DNA of 64,000 nt from positions 9,084-73,083 of the forward strand of contig JBHJOA010000075.1 in assembly GCA_050330205.1 (NCBI GenBank), written 5' to 3'. The DNA is from Pelagibius sp050330205 (GTDB lineage Bacteria > Pseudomonadota > Alphaproteobacteria > Kiloniellales > Kiloniellaceae). The notes below the pieces were generated by a model, which did not search any database, was not told the DNA's origin, and saw nothing but the letters and a program-made list of their open reading frames with translations. Shown piece after piece: positions 62,043 to 64,000 of this stretch (its first letter is position 1; each line of letters begins with the position of its first letter). The position numbers and the translations under genes are program-made.

Positions 62043-63356
62043 TCAGTCCTTCCGCGCGGCGCCCGACTTTTGCGAGGCTCGCAGGGCCTGGCGCAGGTCG
62101 GCGACGATGTCGTCGGGATCTTCCAGGCCGACCGAGAGGCGGACCATGTCCTCGCCGACGCCGGCGCGCCGCAACTCCTCGGCGGACATCTGCTGGTGGG
62201 TGGTGCTGGCGGGATGGATCACCAGGGTCTTCGCATCGCCGACGTTGGCGAGATGCGAGGCGAGCTTGCAGGACTCGATGAACGTCGCCCCCGCCTGGCG
62301 CCCGCCCTTCACGCCGAAGGAGACGATGGAGCCGCAGCCCCTGGGCATCAGCCTGCGCCCCAGCGCGTGGTCGGGATGATCCGGCAGGTCCGGGTGCAGC
62401 ACCCAGGAAACCGCGTCCTCGCCCTGCAGGACGTCCAGCACCTTGTGGGTGTTGGCCATGTGGCGCTCCATGCGCAGCGGCAGCGTTTCCACGCCCTGCA
62501 GGATGTAGAAGGCGTTCTGCGGCGCCATCGCCGCGCCGAAGTCGCGCAGCCCCTCGGTGCGCGCGCGCATGGCGAAGGCCTGGGGGCCGAACTCCTCGGC
62601 GAAGTCGATGCCGTGGTAGCCGGCATAGGGCTCCGTCAGGGTGTCGAACCTGCCGCTGGCTTCCCAGTCGAAGCGGCCGCCGTCGACCAGCAGGCCGCCG
62701 AGCGCGAGGCCGTGGCCGCCCAGCCACTTGGTCGCCGAGTGCAGCACCAGGTCGGCGCCGAATTCGATGGGGCGGCAAAGCCAGGGCGTCGCGAAGGTGC
62801 TGTCGATCAGCAGCGGGATTTCCGCCGCGTGCGCCACCTCGGCCACCGCCGGAATGTCGAGCACCTCGAGGCCCGGGTTGCCGAGGCCCTCGGCGAAGAC
62901 CAGGCGCGTCTGCGGACGAATCGCCGCGCGGAAGGCCGCGACGTCGCGGGGATCGACGAAGGTCGTGGTGATGCCGAAGCGCGGCAGGGTGTGGGTGAAG
63001 AGATTGATCGAGCCGCCGTAGAGCGACGACGAGGCGACGATGTGACCGCCCTGGCCCATCAGCGTGACGACGGCGAGATGCAGCGCCGCGTGGCCTGAGG
63101 CCGTGGCGATGGCGGCGACGCCGTGCTCCAGCGCGGCGATGCGCTCTTCCAGCACCGCCACCGTGGGATTGGAGATGCGGCTGTAGATGTGGCCGGCGCG
63201 CTCCAGGTTGAACAGCGCCGCGGCCTGGTCGGTGTCGCGGAAGACATAGGAGGTCGTCTGGTAGATCGGCACCGCGCGGGCGCCGGTCGCCGGGTCGGGC
63301 TGCTGGCCGGCGTGCAACGACAGGGTGTCGAACTTCAGGAACTTGGGATCCGCCAC
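62043..63356 (-). CDS. metY: O-acetylhomoserine sulfhydrylase (MetY) type PLP enzyme
   Basis: 437 residues from GTG at 63356 (VADPKFLKFDTLSLHAGQQPD), preceded by GAGGAGAGGCGCC. The PLP lysine lies in VLHSATKWLGGHGLALGG, and the N-terminal GARAVPIYQTTSYVF is typical of the Cys/Met metabolism family. It condenses O-acetylhomoserine with sulfide to homocysteine, or with another thiol. It heads an operon with the hydrolase and thioesterase. Confidence 0.93.
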   Translation of the reverse strand: MADPKFLKFDTLSLHAGQQPDPATGARAVPIYQTTSYVFRDTDQAAALFNLERAGHIYSRISNPTVAVLEERIAALEHGVAAIATASGHAALHLAVVTLMGQGGHIVASSSLYGGSINLFTHTLPRFGITTTFVDPRDVAAFRAAIRPQTRLVFAEGLGNPGLEVLDIPAVAEVAHAAEIPLLIDSTFATPWLCRPIEFGADLVLHSATKWLGGHGLALGGLLVDGGRFDWEASGRFDTLTEPYAGYHGIDFAEEFGPQAFAMRARTEGLRDFGAAMAPQNAFYILQGVETLPLRMERHMANTHKVLDVLQGEDAVSWVLHPDLPDHPDHALGRRLMPRGCGSIVSFGVKGGRQAGATFIESCKLASHLANVGDAKTLVIHPASTTHQQMSAEELRRAGVGEDMVRLSVGLEDPDDIVADLRQALRASQKSGAARKD

Positions 63357-63413
63357 GGCGCCTCTCCTCTCGCTCGGAGCTTCCCGCCCGGGCGGCGGGA
63401 GCGGCAGATTACA

Positions 63414-63850
63414 CGAAAGCGGGCCGGCTGCGGCGGCCGCAATCCCCGGCGCGGCGCCAGTCCCGGCGCAAACCCGGGACAAAGTAGTGACATCGCCGCC
63501 GGAAGCAAGGGCGGCAACAATTACTTTAGAAGGAGTCTAGAAATCTGCCGGATGCGAATCGCCGGCAAGAAAAAGGACCCAAAATTGAAGGAGGGCCTTC
63601 GATCCTTTAGGATCGTGGCCCTTCCCCTTGTTTGAGTCCTACCCTGTCAACTTGCCTGCGCGAAACATTAGCAGGTGGCTCCGAAGGGTCAAGTGGAGAA
63701 TTGTTAATACCACCGGTAGGTTAGCCGGAATCCGCGAGGGAAGCGCTGTCATCGGCGGATTCCCGGCATTTCGGAAATGTGACCGGCGCATGCACGACGC
63801 ATGAAGATATCGCGGCGGCAAGGGGCTCCCGCCGGTGCGCCGGCCCGACG
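63414..63850. other. Gene-free stretch upstream of metY
   Basis: No convincing gene is seen on either strand; open frames here lack ribosome sites and normal composition. It contains the metY promoter region, a bulged hairpin (63588-63625: GGGCC/GGCCC and CGATCC/GGATCG stems with a TTTA loop) and an AT-richer block at 63695-63720. No riboswitch class could be matched by eye. Confidence 0.5.
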
Positions 63851-63861
63851 CAAGAAATACT

Positions 63862-63870
63862 TGTGGATAA
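63862..63870 (-). promoter_or_regulatory. Single consensus DnaA box
   Basis: The reverse strand reads TTATCCACA, an exact match to the DnaA-box consensus. It is isolated, so it does not mark an origin by itself; one chance match in a window of this size is possible. Confidence 0.3.
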
Positions 63871-63883
63871 CTTCGAGGGCGCA

Positions 63884-63913
63884 AAAGAAAAAACCGCCGG
63901 GCGAACCCGGCGG
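63884..63913 (-). terminator. Terminator for a gene entering from the right
   Basis: CCGCCGGG-CGAA-CCCGGCGG (63894-63913) followed on the minus strand by TTTTTTCTTTT. It should end a leftward transcript whose gene lies beyond the window edge, and insulates metY. Confidence 0.85.
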
Positions 63914-63958
63914 CAAGTTTAACAGGGAGGCGTTACAAGGAACGGATAAACATCCGAA

Positions 63959-63999
63959 AGACGGCCGGGAGGACCCGGGGAGGGCTCACCGAGCCGTCT
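63959..63999. repeat. Inverted repeat at the right edge
   Basis: AGACGGC (63959-63965) and GCCGTCT (63993-63999) are inverted 7-mers around a GC-rich 27-base interior. It may be part of the 3' region of a gene beyond the window. Weak evidence. Confidence 0.35.
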
Positions 64000-64000
64000 G

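Noticed and set aside
63357..63540. SAM-II riboswitch before metY
   Set aside because: metY in alphaproteobacteria can carry SAM-II, but I could not find the conserved pseudoknot sequences in the leader.
63862..63870. Replication origin signalled by the DnaA box
   Set aside because: Only one box, no cluster, no AT-rich unwinding region and no dnaA/hemE/parAB neighbourhood.
63639..63884. 81-codon minus-strand frame upstream of metY
   Set aside because: No ribosome site, no recognisable domain, and its composition is that of non-coding sequence; it also abuts the terminator of an unseen gene.

Overview
The window reads as a high-GC alphaproteobacterial chromosome, most likely Rhodospirillales/Kiloniellales sensu lato. 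This is inferred from gene order (rluD next to rpoH, purA-hisZ, ruvC to tol-pal to tilS-ftsH-folP-glmM, and zapA/6S RNA/ygfA), alphaproteobacterial families (RcdA/DUF1465, DUF4164, DUF1127) and strong G/C bias at third codon positions. No database search was possible.

Layout. (a) 1-5650 looks like a genomic island. It holds a sugar-acid type IlvD/Edd dehydratase (cut by the window edge), a 40-residue membrane peptide, a fused DctQM TRAP permease, its binding protein DctP, a divergent GntR/FCD regulator with a palindromic operator, and an integrase remnant beside tRNA-Glu(CTC). (b) 5650-13700: DUF6476-like protein, RluD, RpoH with a structured leader, a membrane protein paired with a degenerate kinase, then PurA and HisZ. 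(c) 13800-18330: PqiA-like membrane protein, FG-GAP protein, SerA and SerC. (d) 18480-23040: a palindromic repeat and small metabolic genes (MaoC, GNAT, cupin, PhzF), DUF1127, a MocR regulator and a zinc-ribbon protein. (e) 23050-39360, almost all on the minus strand: YebC, RuvCAB, YbgC, TolQRAB-Pal-CpoB, TilS, FtsH, FolP, GlmM, LrgAB. (f) 39640-42320: small coiled-coil protein, YmdB, YgfA, 6S RNA, ZapA, DUF4164. (g) 42600-49500, plus strand: Tkt, Fba, Gap, an unknown gene, a ThiE-like protein, EF-P, SuhB. (h) 49635-53806: a periplasmic OmpA-like protein followed by a MotA/TolQ-like channel and a MotB-like protein with a very long coiled coil. (i) 53900-64000: ABC exporter, L31, RcdA, Hsp20 with a ROSE-type RNA thermometer and sigma-32 promoter, MFS permease, FetAB-like exporter, thioesterase, hydrolase, MetY.

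Most of the window is ordinary core genome. The best candidates for less-described biology are the OmpA/MotA-like/MotB-like trio, the degenerate kinase with its one-base-spaced membrane partner, the tRNA-Glu island with its unannotated 40-residue peptide, and the paired-hairpin intergenic repeats (four copies or partial copies). The Hsp20 leader is a clear example of a known thermosensor class. No CRISPR array, complete transposon, rRNA or recognisable defence island was seen.
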